Shown piece by piece: positions 11,474 to 22,945 of a stretch of 64,000 nt of DNA (within the stretch, counting starts at the first letter, position 1; each line of letters starts with the position of its first letter). This DNA is from Pyxicephalus adspersus (lineage: Eukaryota; Chordata; Amphibia; Anura; Pyxicephalidae): NCBI RefSeq assembly GCF_032062135.1, contig NC_092868.1, forward strand, positions 48,119,888-48,183,887, given 5' to 3'. Under the pieces are notes generated by a model. That model did not search any database and was not told where the DNA came from. It saw only the letters and a list, made by a program, of their open reading frames with translations. The position numbers and the translations under genes were made by a program.

Positions 11474-11957
11474 TTACATAGAGTGCTTGGGTTACATACG
11501 AGATAGGGACTGTAGATTTGTTATTTAGTTGAATTAGTATTTAAGTCAGAACAGGTACATAATTTTAATGAATGCAATTAGGACAGATGTTTGTCTCATC
11601 ATATTATTAGACAGTGTGGTGTCAGTTACTGTATAAAATCCATGCTGTGAGATAATCACAAACAAAGAAAAAAAAAAAGTTTATGGAGCGTAGATATTCA
11701 TAACTTCTTGAGCAAGCTGCGCTTTGATATGCAAAAAGAAACAACTGGAGAAGTAGTCTTGGTCATTAAAGAGTTACAAGATGTTGCAGAAGAGTGCAGT
11801 ATCAGCTGTGTTTAGCAAAAGATTTCTTCTGCACGTCATGCAAATTACCCCCCTCCCCCTATCAAGCCTCCATCTTGCACACTAATGAGCAGGGAAGCCC
11901 ATTTGTATCTAGGATTTGTCTGTATGTCAGATGTTCTTAACTTGGGGACTACCTGTA
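11474..11957. mobile_element. Non-autonomous inverted-repeat element, copy 1
   Basis: About 480 bp align almost throughout with 32777-33297. Shared blocks include tgaatgcaattaggacagatg, ggtgtcagttactgtataaa and ggggactacctgta. The right end is intact, while the left end has diverged (gggttacatacgag is kept). No transposase is encoded. The 32.8 kb copy shows the terminal repeat more clearly. Confidence 0.75.
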
Positions 11958-12003
11958 GTCCATTTTCTGACAGCAGCACCCTTTACAGCTTCTTTGGTAT
12001 ACA

Positions 12004-12040
12004 GCAATTCCCAGCTGAAATCTTAACAGCTGGGAATTGC
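12004..12040. repeat. Perfect 14-bp hairpin
   Basis: GCAATTCCCAGCTG at 12004-12017 is exactly complementary to CAGCTGGGAATTGC at 12027-12040, around a 9-base loop. It lies about 50 bp beyond the right end of the inverted-repeat element. It may be a remnant of a miniature element or a small structured RNA; nothing else indicates which. Confidence 0.7.
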
Positions 12041-13249
12041 CAGCAAATGAGGAGCCAGTAGGGAAGAAAAACAAAGAATTCTTAGGTTAGCATTCAGGTT
12101 TTTAAGCATCTGTAGCATTTACACCTGGGTAAATATATTGCTTTCCCCAGCATTACCCACAATAATATATAGATAATACCTATATTTTTGGGCTATGTGT
12201 AGATACTGTTACTTTGCCTATTCACTGTCTCTTTGAGTATCATAATGAAATACTTAGCTTAACAATGTATAATGGTAAGTTTTTAGAAATGTGAAAGTCA
12301 ACCCAGCTTCCAGATAAGGTTTTAATACAGAATAAAAATCTATTCAATATTTTCCCTTTACGACCTAAAATACCCTGATTTTTTTTCCATTTTTAGCAGT
12401 TTGTACTGACATCCTATAGTGCATTATTTCCAGTTCTTCCTAACCTTTAGGTTCTTCTGGGTACTGAAATTGTATCTTACATCTTGTGAATTATAGAGCC
12501 TGGCAGTTTCTGCCAAACTGAATTAGAAGATCATTTCAGAAAAAGGACATTTACACTGATCTCTATGGGATATTGGTAAAACCAATGTGATGCTTGATGT
12601 TAACCTGAAGATTAGTGTCAGCTTAACATTGGACATCCCCTGACTGTGTTGTTTATATATTTGTATCTAAAAAAAAGCATTTCCATAAATCTTTCTGAAC
12701 AGCTTGTTTGATTTCAGCAGGGAATGTCTGATAGCCTGATGTAAATCTTGTTTCAGCTGCCAGCATAAAACTCTGATGAGATCGGCAACTCTTTAGTGGT
12801 CACCATATATTGAATTAAGAAAGGACAAAGATACAATCATTTGCATTGCTAACTATAAATTGATTACCTAAAATGTATCTATAAGATTAATTCTAGACAG
12901 CTCCCCCTTAGTGAACCTACCTCCATTATTTTCACCGTGACCTACATCGCTTACCGTAAAATGATTCCCGTCATTCTCATCCCCCACAGTCATTTCCGCT
13001 GACTTGTAAATGTTAACAAAATTCTAAAATAAAGGGACATTATGTAAGTCGGAGAGACGGTAAAGGGCAAAGGCTTCAAAAGTTGAAAATCACAGAGGAC
13101 AGTGTCATTGGTTGTGTGTTGTTGGTTACGGTGCTGCTCAACAGGTAAAAATGTAGGAATTCATCTACCAAAACAGCTGCTGGTTCCACAGCTCGCATGG
13201 GCTCAGTTTGGTAATAAGCACAAAAGTATAAAATGGGAACAATTATATA
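12041..13249. other. No gene seen
   Basis: AT-rich unique-looking sequence with no recognisable repeat ends and no plausible exon. Confidence 0.3.
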
Positions 13250-13437
13250 TACATACAATTAGATCCATAAATATTTGGACAGAGACAACATTTTTCTAAT
13301 TTTGGTTCTGTACATTACCACAAATAATTTTAATTGAAACAACTCAGATGCAGTTGAACCGCAGACTTTCAGCTTTCATTTAGTGGGTTAAACAAAAAGA
13401 TTGCAAAAAAATGTGAGGAACTTGTCATATGTAAACC
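13250..13437. mobile_element. Tc1/mariner-type element end
   Basis: It starts with tccataaatatttggacag and continues with a moderately conserved stretch (ttttggttctgtacattacc, gcagactttcagctttcatt). I recognise this as the terminal region of a Tc1/mariner-superfamily element widespread in fish and amphibians. The opposite end and any transposase are absent, so it is a truncated copy. The exact family is from memory and was not checked. Confidence 0.6.
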
Positions 13438-13879
13438 TTGTGTAAACCAAGTAAAAATTCTTTATGTGCCAAAAAGCCCTCTCTCCCTTTTCCTTACATT
13501 AGTAACCCTGCCACGTTTACATATACATAGATTATTAAAATGTGCATTTTTTCATGAAATTGCACTTTGTAATTGCATTTTAAACTGGCTTTACAAAAAA
13601 ACAAATATGATAAATTCGAGTTAGGACAAAAGAAATCAGGAGTGATCATGGGGAGGTACAAAGTGTGCTGCTGCACAAAGACCCCGTACCCTCATCAGCC
13701 ACAAAGGACCCAACAGGGGCTCCACGTCGGTTCTGCACAGGAGCCTGCTGTTGGCTACTTCTGCCACTGAAAGAATGATATCGTCTTTAACACTGTAAAA
13801 AAATTCTTGTAAGTAATTAGGTATACTGTGCAAAGTGTATTTATTTAGCATTTACTAAGTGAAATCCAGAAAATTCTAA
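13438..13879. other. No gene seen
   Basis: Short frames overlap on both strands near 13573-13851, but none resembles a known protein. Confidence 0.3.
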
Positions 13880-14303
13880 CGTAAGACAATTTAAGGTTAA
13901 GGTAAATGTTAAAGTCACAGAAAGGGTTCACAATAAGGTTACGGTTACAGGTAGGGCTTGTGTTGAGATAGGGGCTACATCACCCAATAGAGATGGAGAG
14001 GGGGTTACAGGTAAGGTTAGCCTGGGAGTAGGGGTTACAGGTATGGCTAGGTTTAGCATAAAGAATACAGTGAAGGACTATTTGCAGACTAAAGTCAGAG
14101 TTAATGGAAGGGTTAGTGTTAAGATAGGGGTTGCATCAGCAGGTAGTGGTAGGGATGAGGTTACAGGTAAGGTTAGCTTTGGAGGGGTTACAGGTAGGGT
14201 TAGTATGGGATTTAGTAAAAGGGATTCAGTGAAAGATAGATTAGAGTCTGACATTCAGGGAGGGTTGGTGCTAAGAGATGACATCACTGGTTAGTGGTAT
14301 GGG
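13880..14303. repeat. Tandem repeat with about 155-bp units, G-rich plus strand
   Basis: Homologous unit starts lie at 13957 (cttgtgttgagatagggg), 14113 (ttagtgttaagatagggg) and 14265 (ttggtgctaagag), giving periods of 156 and 152 bp. Each full unit contains ggttacaggtaaggttagc and a later cagtgaa.ga block. The third unit runs directly into the 24-bp array. The plus strand is rich in GGTTA/AGGG-like words, reminiscent of but distinct from telomeric repeats. An 83-codon frame (14043-14294) is a by-product. Confidence 0.75.
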
Positions 14304-14760
14304 TAGGGTACGGGGATAGTAAGTTTAGGGATCACAAGGATGGTAAATGTAGGGGTCACATGGATAGTAAGTGTATGGATCAAATAAATCGTAAGTGTAG
14401 GGGTCACAGGGATAGTAAATGTAGGGACCACATGAATCGTAAGTGTAGGGGTCACAGGGATAGTAAGTGTAAGGATCACATGAATCGGAAGTGTAGGGGT
14501 CACAAGGATAGTAAATGTAGGGGTCACAGGGATGGTAAGTGTATGGATCACATGAATTGGAAGTGTAGGGGTCACAGGGATAGTAAATGTAGGGGTCACA
14601 GGGATGGTAGGTGTAGGGGTCACAGGGATAGTAAGTGTATGGATCACATGAATCGGAAGTGTAGGGGTCACAGGGATAGTAAATGTAGGGGTCACAGGAA
14701 TAGTAAGTGTAGGGATCATATGGATGGTAAATGTAGGGGTCACAGGGATGGTAAGTGTGA
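14304..14760. repeat. 24-bp minisatellite, about 19 copies
   Basis: The unit is close to ggggtcacagggatagtaag followed by tgta. Copies vary, for example atgaatcg for gggatag and tatggatc for taggggtc. Because 24 is a multiple of three and the unit lacks stops in several frames, long open frames appear on both strands with 8-residue periodicity (CRGHRDSK on plus; TIPVTPTF and YTYHPCDP on minus). These are almost certainly not genes. The plus strand is G-rich and C-poor throughout. Confidence 0.9.
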
Positions 14761-15897
14761 ATTACTGTTAGAATTACACTTAGGCTTAATGTTAAAGTTT
14801 GAGTTTTAGGAAAGAGTAGCAGAAACATGACTCTAAAGCAAAGTATCAAACAGGCTCAGATTTGAAAACTACAAGCACCTCACCCCTGATCCGTAAGGTT
14901 ATTTCCTTTCCAAATTAGTTGCCCTTTTATGACCTCAATCCCTTGAAAATTTTGCTGATGATTTTACACAGCATTCTATGGCAGGCCTATTGTTTTAGCA
15001 TGCCATAATCCAAACTATAGATAATAAAACAGATACATATTCTGAACAAGCAAAAACAAAAACAAAACAAACAAAAAAAAAAGAACAAGCCATCCCTCGC
15101 CTTAATAGCTGCTTGTACGTCAAATTAATTATTTCTCAAAGATCAAAGGACTTTGAAGTCTTTTCAGTGTGTTTCTAATAGATGTTGTATGTTTCAACTA
15201 GGGGTCCGACATGCCAGGATTATGTTAAAATTAATGGTAATAACAAAAGGGAAAAACTTCAGTGCCTTTGTCATGAATTTTAAAGATTCATTTCTTCACA
15301 ATAACTAAAGCTAGAAAGGTAAGTGAATGGTTGTTTTAAAGTGTTTTCACTACTTGTTCAGATTTTGTCAAATACTTTTTGTGTACATCGTCCAAGCATT
15401 GGTGCACTTTAAGGTGTTGTCTAATAAAAACTCTTAAATGACCTACACACAACTAATATACAATATTCACTGTCACACAAATTGTGCATGGTCACTGCCT
15501 GTGCATTTTGGTCTTGGTTACACTTCATTTTAGGATCAAGCCAATCTTAATACTTTATTTTAAATCCATTCACGCCGTCTGGAATAAAACCTTTTATTTA
15601 TGAATATAAGACCTTCAGCTGAGATTTAGATTGCCACTGAAAGAACTGAAAACGGGGGGAGAAAGAAAAAAGATCAATACAAATCTCTTCACAAAAATGG
15701 AGCCTGGCCCTGCCAGAGGGTCCAATAATCATGATCAAAGGATTTATTTTATGGGTAGGCTAGAGGAAAATAACTCAATGGCACAAGAAAATGAGTCAAC
15801 AATTTTCTCCTTTCGATTTGCTTTTAGAAGAGAAAAATGCATCACATCTATTTTGACAGAAGGAAAGGAAAACTGACCTAAAATATCCATCTATCGG
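14761..15897. other. No gene seen
   Basis: AT-rich sequence with an A-rich tract at about 15050-15085. The plus frame at 15631-15876 has no recognisable domain. Confidence 0.3.
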
Positions 15898-15904
15898 ACA
15901 CACG

Positions 15905-15961
<57 letters not shown>
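15898..15961. repeat. Compound (CA)n(TA)n microsatellite
   Basis: A short CA run leads into about 27 TA dinucleotides. Confidence 0.95.
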
Positions 15962-15963
<2 letters not shown>

Positions 15964-16167
15964 AAATATTTTTTTTCCTTCTTTAACATAAAATATGTAT
16001 ATTTTCTTTGTTATGTATTTTATATTGTCTAAATAATTTTACTTCTCAGGATTTATCAATTCAGCAACAAAAATAAAATTGAAATGTATGTAAAAATAAT
16101 AAAATAATAATAATATAACATATGTTATAGTTTCCTACTAGTGTCAATAAAACCCAGTCCCATTGCT

Positions 16168-16374
16168 CCTAATTTATTAAAGCTCTCCAAGGCTGGAGAA
16201 GATACACTTTTATCAGTGAAGCTGGGTGATCCAGCAAACCTCGATTGAAAACACTTGCTAACAAATAGCAAATTAATTTAGAAAGAAATTAATTCCAGGT
16301 TTGCTGAATCACACAGGTTTACTAATCAATGTGTATTCTTTCCAGCCTTGGACAGCTTTTATAAATCAGGGCCA
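16168..16374. repeat. Palindromic 'ctccaaggctggag' element, copy 1
   Basis: The whole 207-bp unit is an imperfect palindrome. The left arm has aatttattaaagctctcc, aaggctggagaag, gctgggtgatccagcaaacc; the right arm has the inverse ending in ataaatcagggcc. Five further copies occur in the window (22.7, 34.1, 41.5, 43.8 and 54.2 kb). It encodes nothing, and I infer a miniature DNA transposon. Confidence 0.85.
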
Positions 16375-16562
16375 TTGTATTTGTAAATTAAGCATCTTGA
16401 CACTTTTCAGAAGCACCTTTTTGCACTGGAGCGATTGCAGCCTTGGGAAAAGCAATAATGGAAGAGAAACAAGGTAGATGGCATATACCCAAGCTACTTT
16501 GCAGAAGATTTCTAATGCATATCCTTTCCTCCTTAAAGTGGAGCCATCTAAAAAAAATACAT

Positions 16563-16880
16563 TTCTACCTTTAAGGTGATCCCACCCCTCCCTCCATGAT
16601 CTTAGTTGAGTCCCGCGCTGTTCCTTCTTCTTTCTTTGTCCTGGTTCAGGATGGACACCAGGCGCCATCTTCTTCCTCTTCTTCAGGGGTTTTTCTTCCC
16701 ATGTCATCTGATTTCACATTGTGCAGATGTGAAATTGGGTGGAAGATCAACTTTTTTCCAGAAAGCCCATTCTGCATATGCCCAAAAACAGACATGCGAA
16801 GTAGGGGCAGACATGACATAGCTATCCCAGGAAGCTGTGACTTTCCCATTCGATCTATACAACTGCAGAAGTAAAGACAG
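16563..16880. repeat. GC-rich miniature element, paired with 18.1 kb in opposite orientation
   Basis: The core gcgccatcttcttcctcttc, then catgtcatctgatttcacat and a gtgcag..gtgaaattggg block, matches the reverse complement of about 18095-18490. The interior is GC-richer than its surroundings. Four open frames over it on both strands reflect this composition, not coding. It is probably a non-autonomous DNA element related to those at 40.5 and 51.9 kb. Confidence 0.55.
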
Positions 16881-17947
16881 AAGAGGAGGTCTCCACTAAA
16901 TGTTAAAAAATGTTTTGTACTTTGGAAAAAAAGGATTTTTTACCCTTTTATAAAAACTAAAACCTTTAATATAAGAGGTGCATAAATTATTCCTGCACTA
17001 ACTTAGATGAAGCAACTTTGTGGGGGAGCCAACATTACTGAATTATGGGGTAAACATTTGGAAGTTGTAAAAAAGAATTACCAGATTTCAAGTATACCAC
17101 TTGCAAACTTTCATTCTTTTCATTGTAAGTTGAGAAAAAACAAATTTGCATAAATATATTATGTAACAGCTTAACCTTGTAAGACATTTGTGTCTTTTCA
17201 CTCTTTATAAACTAACACACACCCGAGAAATAATTGGCTATTGTTTACCTCCTCTCTGCAATAACAAGCCTTTCTTTCCAACTATGTTAATTAATTATGT
17301 GATTTAATTTGGTAAATGATTGTTTGTCTTCATCTTTATTTCTCCATATGAAGCCAAATTAAGTTTTAATATAAAGTATCTTTGGAAAAATGTAATAAGC
17401 CATCACAGATAATAAATGCCTGAAATGTATTGTGTTCATCTTGAATAACGATTTTTACTGCCTCATCCAACAGTTATGTTTCAAAGATTGCTTACTGTTT
17501 AGCTATTGTTCATAGGCTTTGTGTGCTATGTGAAAAATGGGAAATGTTTGTGATTAAGTAAATAATCATTTTAAAAGAATATTTAATAGGAAAGTAGATT
17601 GCAACTTCTTTGTCTGACTTTTTTTATCTGGTTTCCAGAATTATAAAAGGGTGATCAGATATTATACAGTGGTGAGCAGTGATTTGATTGCCATACCATA
17701 TTGGCCATAAAATGGTCATTAGATGTTCTAAACACATGATCCAATTCACCAAATTCACCATGTTTAAAAGCTTCAGACTTTTGCCGCGCCCCCTGATTGC
17801 CACTTTTAAAACGTAGCGATTGTGGTAAATAAGGGCATCAGGGTATTTGAAATAAACACCACTAATTTCCATTGTGGTCTATGGCTTTCTTTATTTTCAA
17901 AGGAATGAACACAATTGCCATCTTCCCAATAGTGACACCAGTTTTGT
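16881..17947. other. No gene seen; candidate conserved noncoding DNA
   Basis: From about 17140 to 17570 the sequence is AT-rich, free of recognised repeats, and contains many homeodomain-like TAAT words and a gttaattaattatg motif. This is the texture of vertebrate regulatory elements, but composition alone is weak evidence. The minus frame at 17624-17872 has no recognisable domain. Confidence 0.25.
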
Positions 17948-17997
17948 AAATTTGGCACATTTGTGTAAAATATTTTTTACACAAATGTGCCAAATTT
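17948..17997. repeat. Perfect 23-bp inverted repeat, 4-base loop
   Basis: The 23 bases at 17948-17970 (aaatttggcacatttgtg then taaaa) are exactly complementary to 17975-17997, with tatt between them. Transcribed from either strand, it would form an uninterrupted 23-bp hairpin. It belongs to none of the repeat families recognised elsewhere in the window. Confidence 0.9.
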
Positions 17998-18094
17998 TCT
18001 TTTCTGGTATGCATCATGTTAGCGCTTTTATAAATAGGCTTATTGGGGTACTGAGTGGAACAGAAGGTGTTAAAGATTTTACAGGGTTTTGGGA

Positions 18095-18490
18095 CATTTT
18101 TACTTTATAAAAGGGACAGTAAAAAGTTAGCTTGTTTTTTTATTTTTCTTAACTGTTCCTCCTTTTCAGCGCAGAGCTTCGGGGTAGTTATGTGCAGAGG
18201 CTTTGGGCTTCTGCTTCTGCCCATGCCCAATCTCTGGCATGCACAAAAGGAGTTTTTCTCTACAATAAAAAAAGTCCTAATCTCACCGTTTTTTGTTTTC
18301 CATTTACAGAAGGATACGTCACTGAAACTTGCAACTTCACAGTGCGGGATCAAGTGACATGGCACTTCCTCTGTGCCATTAAAAAAGAAGAATGCAGGAA
18401 GGCGCAGTATTAAATCAAGAAGGTATGGGGGGATCAGAGCTCTGTGGAAGTGCCATTTTTTTATTTTTATGAAAGTTCCTTTTACATTAT
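18095..18490. repeat. Miniature element, inverted copy of the 16.6 kb family
   Basis: Its reverse complement contains aatggcacagaggaagtgcc, catgtcacttgatcccgcac and tgtgaagttgcaag in the same order as 16563-16880. About 1.2 kb of unrelated sequence separates the two copies. The open frames here on both strands (for example minus 18105-18497) have no domain. Boundaries are approximate. Confidence 0.5.
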
Positions 18491-19035
18491 CAAGCAACTA
18501 CGCTATGCACTCTAGTTGGAGGCATGGGGGTCATAAAACAGAAATCTACTATAGGGATATCAGCCATTCTGCTTCGTGCTCTATAACAACACACAAAGTT
18601 TCTTTATCTTCATCATGAAAAGGAAAAAAACTCATTAGTAAGTTTGATGTAATGTGTGATTAAGCGAAATATTGACTATGCCAGTTACATATTTGAACAA
18701 GATGAAGGACAGATATACATTTAATTAAAATGAGATGGCTGAAGGATCCTTTAGTGCCAATTTAAATATTTGATCGCTAACTAGTGGCATCAAGGAAAGT
18801 CCTTGAAAAAGACAAACTGACCTGTGAATTTAGGAAAGTAAAAAAAATGCCAGATCTGGGTCTACTGAATGGAAGGATCAACATAATGTTTGCCCATCTT
18901 TTTAATTAGATAAATAGCTGAGCCACGGAAGTCACACTGAGCTAAGGACTTCTGTCAACAGTGCTCAAATCCAGAGATTCAATTTGGAGAGTTATTGTAC
19001 AAATGTAAAATGAAGACCAATCTTCTGTTAGTTTA
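18491..19035. other. No gene seen
   Basis: AT-rich sequence with no recognisable feature. Confidence 0.3.
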
Positions 19036-19087
19036 ATATTATATATATATATATATAAATATATGTATATATATATATATATATATT
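19036..19087. repeat. (TA)n microsatellite, interrupted
   Basis: AT dinucleotides broken by aaat and atgt. Confidence 0.95.
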
Positions 19088-19844
19088 ATTAAATGTCTAG
19101 ATAGCTTGGCTAATCTAGGGGATTGGAAAAAGTATAAACACTAACCTAATTTCTTATTCCCCCCCTCTTATTGCACTCTCATCATGCAACTGGCAAAATG
19201 CTATAAAGAAGCAGCTTTGGAGGACCAGTTGTGGATTTAGTAGAAAGCTTGTGGCTCCAAGGTATATTGCAAATATTTTTACTTATTCTGATCCCCCTAG
19301 GTAAATAGACAAATTAACCCATGCAGAGTGGAAAGGGATTCACTATGGCGTTTTATGCCAGCTCAGTTCAGCCAGTTCAGCTTTAAGTTACCATATCATC
19401 ACCTTATTATGCCTGTTCCCTAAATTATTTAAAGTTACCTATCACTAAGGGTTTTATGAAAGTTGCATGAAATTATCCACATCCCGAAGCTCCTCTGTGC
19501 CTGGTTGTAGTTACAGCAAATGTTGCATCTTTTATTTGTAATGTTGTTATTGTTAATTTTGTCAGCTCCCATGGATATTTAATTTCTTGTTGGATTCTAT
19601 ACTTCTCGCTTCACCTCTTGACTTTGTATGTAAGATATGCTTTTGTACTTCCTTTTTGCCATTCTTTTAAATACCATAAATCCTTAGGTATAAACCAGGA
19701 TTTGTTTGCCCTTAAAGTAGAAAAAGTGTCTCAGTTTATACACAGTTCACACCAGTAGCTGGCGCTGTGTTCTCATGTAGAGTATGTAACAAACACTTAG
19801 CATCGTATATTGAACAGTTTATCTTAAGAACAAGTGACTCATCA
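19088..19844. other. No gene seen
   Basis: No recognised repeat or exon. Confidence 0.3.
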
Positions 19845-20575
19845 TAACTAGTGTCGAATATCTCACTATTCAACGGCTATTCGATTAAATAGGTCAATAT
19901 TGTTCGAGTGATCGAATGTCGAATTCGAACACCATTAAAGTCAATGGGGGGAAAATGCAAGGTTTTTCTGGACTGTGTAGAGCTTCTACAGCTTCCAAAT
20001 ACATTTAAAAAGACATGTCAAGATTCCCACAGCTCTGCAAAACACTGTAAGGAAGAAAATCAGGAAGGCGTACTGAACTCATATGACCTCTCAACCGAGA
20101 GTCTCCATTGAAAGGTCATATGAGTTCACTGCGCCTGCGGTCATAGCTGATTGGAGGCACGTGCCCTGTACCCAGGTGCCTCCGATCAGTTGTGACCGCA
20201 GGTTCCTACGATCCAGGTTCACACGGTCCCTGGGCTATACTTATCAATGATAAGCACAGCCCATGTACAAGTCACAGCTAATTCGAGGCACATGCCCTGC
20301 ACCCACATGCCTTAAATCAGCTGTGACCGCAGGTTCCCACAGTCCAGGTTCGCATGGTCCCTGGGCTGTACTTATTAATGGTAAGTACAGCCCAGGTACA
20401 AGTCACAGCTGATCGGAGGCACGTGGGTGCAGGGCACGTGCCTACAATCAGCTGTGACCGCAGGCGTACTGAACTCATGATGACCTCTCAATGGACCCCC
20501 CCCCTTTAACAAGGCTATATTCAGGTCGAATATAGGGACAACCTGAATTCGAACACCCAATGCTTAGTTTTTTTT
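19845..20575. repeat. Hairpin-cassette element with TCGAAT-type ends
   Basis: It starts near tagtgtcgaatatctcac and ends with acctgaattcgaacaccca. The interior repeats GC-rich cassettes: two successive copies of tccctgggct..tacttat..aagtacagccca (about 20227-20270 and 20355-20395) and three or four copies of tcacagctgat..ggaggcacgtg in alternating orientation. A cassette reading gaactcatatgacctctcaa is also present inverted. The right end is the inverse of the left end of the element at 30.5 kb. There are no coding frames. Confidence 0.75.
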
Positions 20576-21499
20576 TTCATTTTTGAATACTGTAAATGTT
20601 TTAAAAATGTATTTCAATGGATACATTTATTCACAATAACTTTATTGACATTTCTATTAATTACTGTTTTGAATGTTAATAGTGACAGCCATATTTTGTG
20701 CCCTTGGTTTATAATGGAGTCAAAGCAGGTTTCTGTATTCTCAGGAAAAAATAAGTAAGGCGGTTTACATCCAGATTGGTTTATAATTGAGTATATAAAT
20801 TGATTTAAAATCCTCCTGATTAATAATAAAAAAAGTTGGTCTTTAAAGTATTGGATTTTCTAGACCAGAATGACAACCAGAGACAAAAATTTTCCAGTAA
20901 TAACTAATAGAAGGTTGCATTCTTCCTTACTCAAAAAACAATCTTTGAAACTAACTGTTAGCTGTTTCACTTTTTTAAATGGAAAAGAAATGTTTGGAAA
21001 ATTTGAAGCCATTTGACAGAGGTTTATAAGCCTGTTTTTGAAAACTTTTACCGTGGTTGTAATTACTGGAAGTCACTCATCTAGTCTCAATTTTAAAACT
21101 TGTGGAGAAAGCTAATTTTGCTGCCTTGGAGACTGGAGCTGAAGCACAGGGAAAAATGGAGAGAATATTTAATTTAGTATGAAATGTTATATGCCCCAAA
21201 GGAGAGATAACTTCCCACTGGTTATTACAGCAAGTCCTTCTTCCTGTGTACCACACAGAAAACTCAAACTTATTTATGCAGAAAAAAAGCCCTTATTGAT
21301 TGACTCAATCAAATAGAGCAGATGAAATATTATATCATAATATCACTTAATATATATTTTGGCAGTTACAAGTACATTTTATACTTTTTTTCATACATCA
21401 GAAAAGGAAACTCTGAATTTAAAGAGAAAACATCATTTCACCCTAATAAAGGGCTCATCAACCTAAAACTGATATATTGGTTTGTGATTGATGCTGGAA
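20576..21499. other. No gene seen
   Basis: AT-rich sequence. The plus frame at 21322-21504 is short and featureless. Confidence 0.3.
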
Positions 21500-21862
21500 A
21501 GTGAACCAACCAACAGCTCTTCTGGGGGCTTTTTGGGTCATATTAGATTTGCAGTTGACTGCAGCGTTCTGCTGCAGGGTCAACAGTGGTCCCAGGCTCT
21601 TCTATTGAACTGAATAGGAGTGTTTTGAAATTATTTTGGTCAAGTGTTTGCGTTTGGTTGCGGCAGTAGTGGATTGATGCGTGTTTCCAGAAAGCAACAA
21701 GTCACTTTTCGCGGTGCCTTTTACTCGTCTGGAGAAAGAATTGAAATGCAGCCACAGGTGCATTTGTGTGCAAAAATTTTACCCGCAATGCAGATTTAGT
21801 ACCTGGGAGCTGGTAACTGTGCAATTTTCTACTGCATGTACGAAAGCAGTCTATTGGTGAGT
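21500..21862. other. Unclassified GC-richer block, probably an old element
   Basis: It contains ctgcagcgttctgctgcagg, a local palindrome, and several CpGs. It ends where the next hairpin-cassette element starts. No terminal repeats could be defined. Confidence 0.25.
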
Positions 21863-22600
21863 AGGGATGAGCGAGAATGCCTCGGGCATTCTCAAGAAAA
21901 TTTCCTCGAACTTCTGATGGCTCGGTGAAATTTAGGCAAACCGATTTTGTGAGGAAATTATAACAGAAGGATTCAAAGGGGATTCGCAGGATTCCTTGGG
22001 AATCCTCCTGTTTACGATCCCCGAGGCACTAGAGGTTGATTAACTTCTAGGGCCCCATTCATTGAGAACAGTGGCCACATTGGGATCGCACACTGTTCTC
22101 AATAAACGTGGCCACTGTTCTCAATGAATAGGGCACTAGAAGTAATTACCCTCTAGTGCCCGGGGATCGCAGTGGAACTGCACAAGAACTCTCAATGGAG
22201 AAACTCGAAACTCAATGGACAACTGAGAGTTCTTCTGCAGTTCCACTGCGATCCCCAGGCACTAGAGGTTATTTAACCTCTAGTGCTCTGGGATCGCAAT
22301 AGAGTCTTAGAGCTGCAATCATTCTTGCAGCCCTGGGAATCCTGTTTGCGATCCCCGGCACTAGAAGTTAAATGGGGACAAGTATTTCAAAACCTCTAGT
22401 GCTTTCCTCAGCCAATCAGAGAACACTAGAGGCTTTGAATGGGGAGACTTGTCCTCATTTAACCTCCGGTGCCAGGGATCGCACACTGAGCTGATCAATG
22501 AATGCAGCCGGCGCTGCATTTATTGATCAGCACAGCCCGCAATCTTTTTTTTTAAATTTTTTTTAAATTAAAGCTCGATTGGTGATTTAAATCCCTATTG
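21863..22600. repeat. Hairpin-cassette element with AGGGATGAGCGAG end
   Basis: The left terminus is agggatgagcgagaatgcct. The interior is a chain of inverted modules around the words ctctagtgccc.gggatcgc and gttctcaatgaa.., alternating in orientation at least six times between 22010 and 22490. It closes with ctgatcaatgaatgcagccg and its inverse around 22490-22540. The same modules fill 31.3-31.65 kb. The right terminus was not found; sequence after 22560 is AT-rich and still resembles 31660-31700. Confidence 0.75.
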
Positions 22601-22659
22601 GTGGGTTTCCTATGTTGCGTTCTTGGGTCTTTACAAAATAATAGATGCTGATAAAAGTT

Positions 22660-22945
22660 CATGCAAAGAAGAGGGTGTCTTCTGCATTATCATTCTGTCA
22701 CATTCACTCCTAGTAGACCCTACAAGAGGCACACAATGGGCCTGAATTATTAAAGCTCTCCAAGGCTGGAGAAGGTAGACTATCAAGGGTGAATTTGGAT
22801 GATCCAGCAAACCTGGAATGGTTCTGATCCAGGATTGAAAACATTTGCTAAATATAAAGAAATGATTTTCAAAAAATCCATTCCAGGCTCACCCATGATT
22901 TTCTATCTTCTCCAGTCTTGGATAGCTTTAATAAATCAGGCTCAT
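22660..22945. repeat. Palindromic element copy 2 plus shared flank
   Basis: 22738-22945 is a copy of the ctccaaggctggag palindrome. The adjacent 22660-22737 (ctgtcacattcactcctagt, tgcattatc) matches, in reverse complement, the sequence right of the 34.1 kb copy (gaatgtgacaatgcag). The palindrome is therefore nested in, or part of, a longer repeat in at least these two places. Confidence 0.75.

Noticed and set aside
13920..14230. Internal telomeric repeat suggested by ggttaggg-like words
   Set aside because: There is no run of TTAGGG units. The words belong to a 155-bp tandem unit.
14294..14849. Long repetitive open frames on both strands (plus CRGHRDSK repeats; minus TIPVTPTF and YTYHPCDP repeats)
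   Set aside because: They follow directly from a 24-bp minisatellite without stops in several frames. No start context, splice sites or unique sequence supports a protein.
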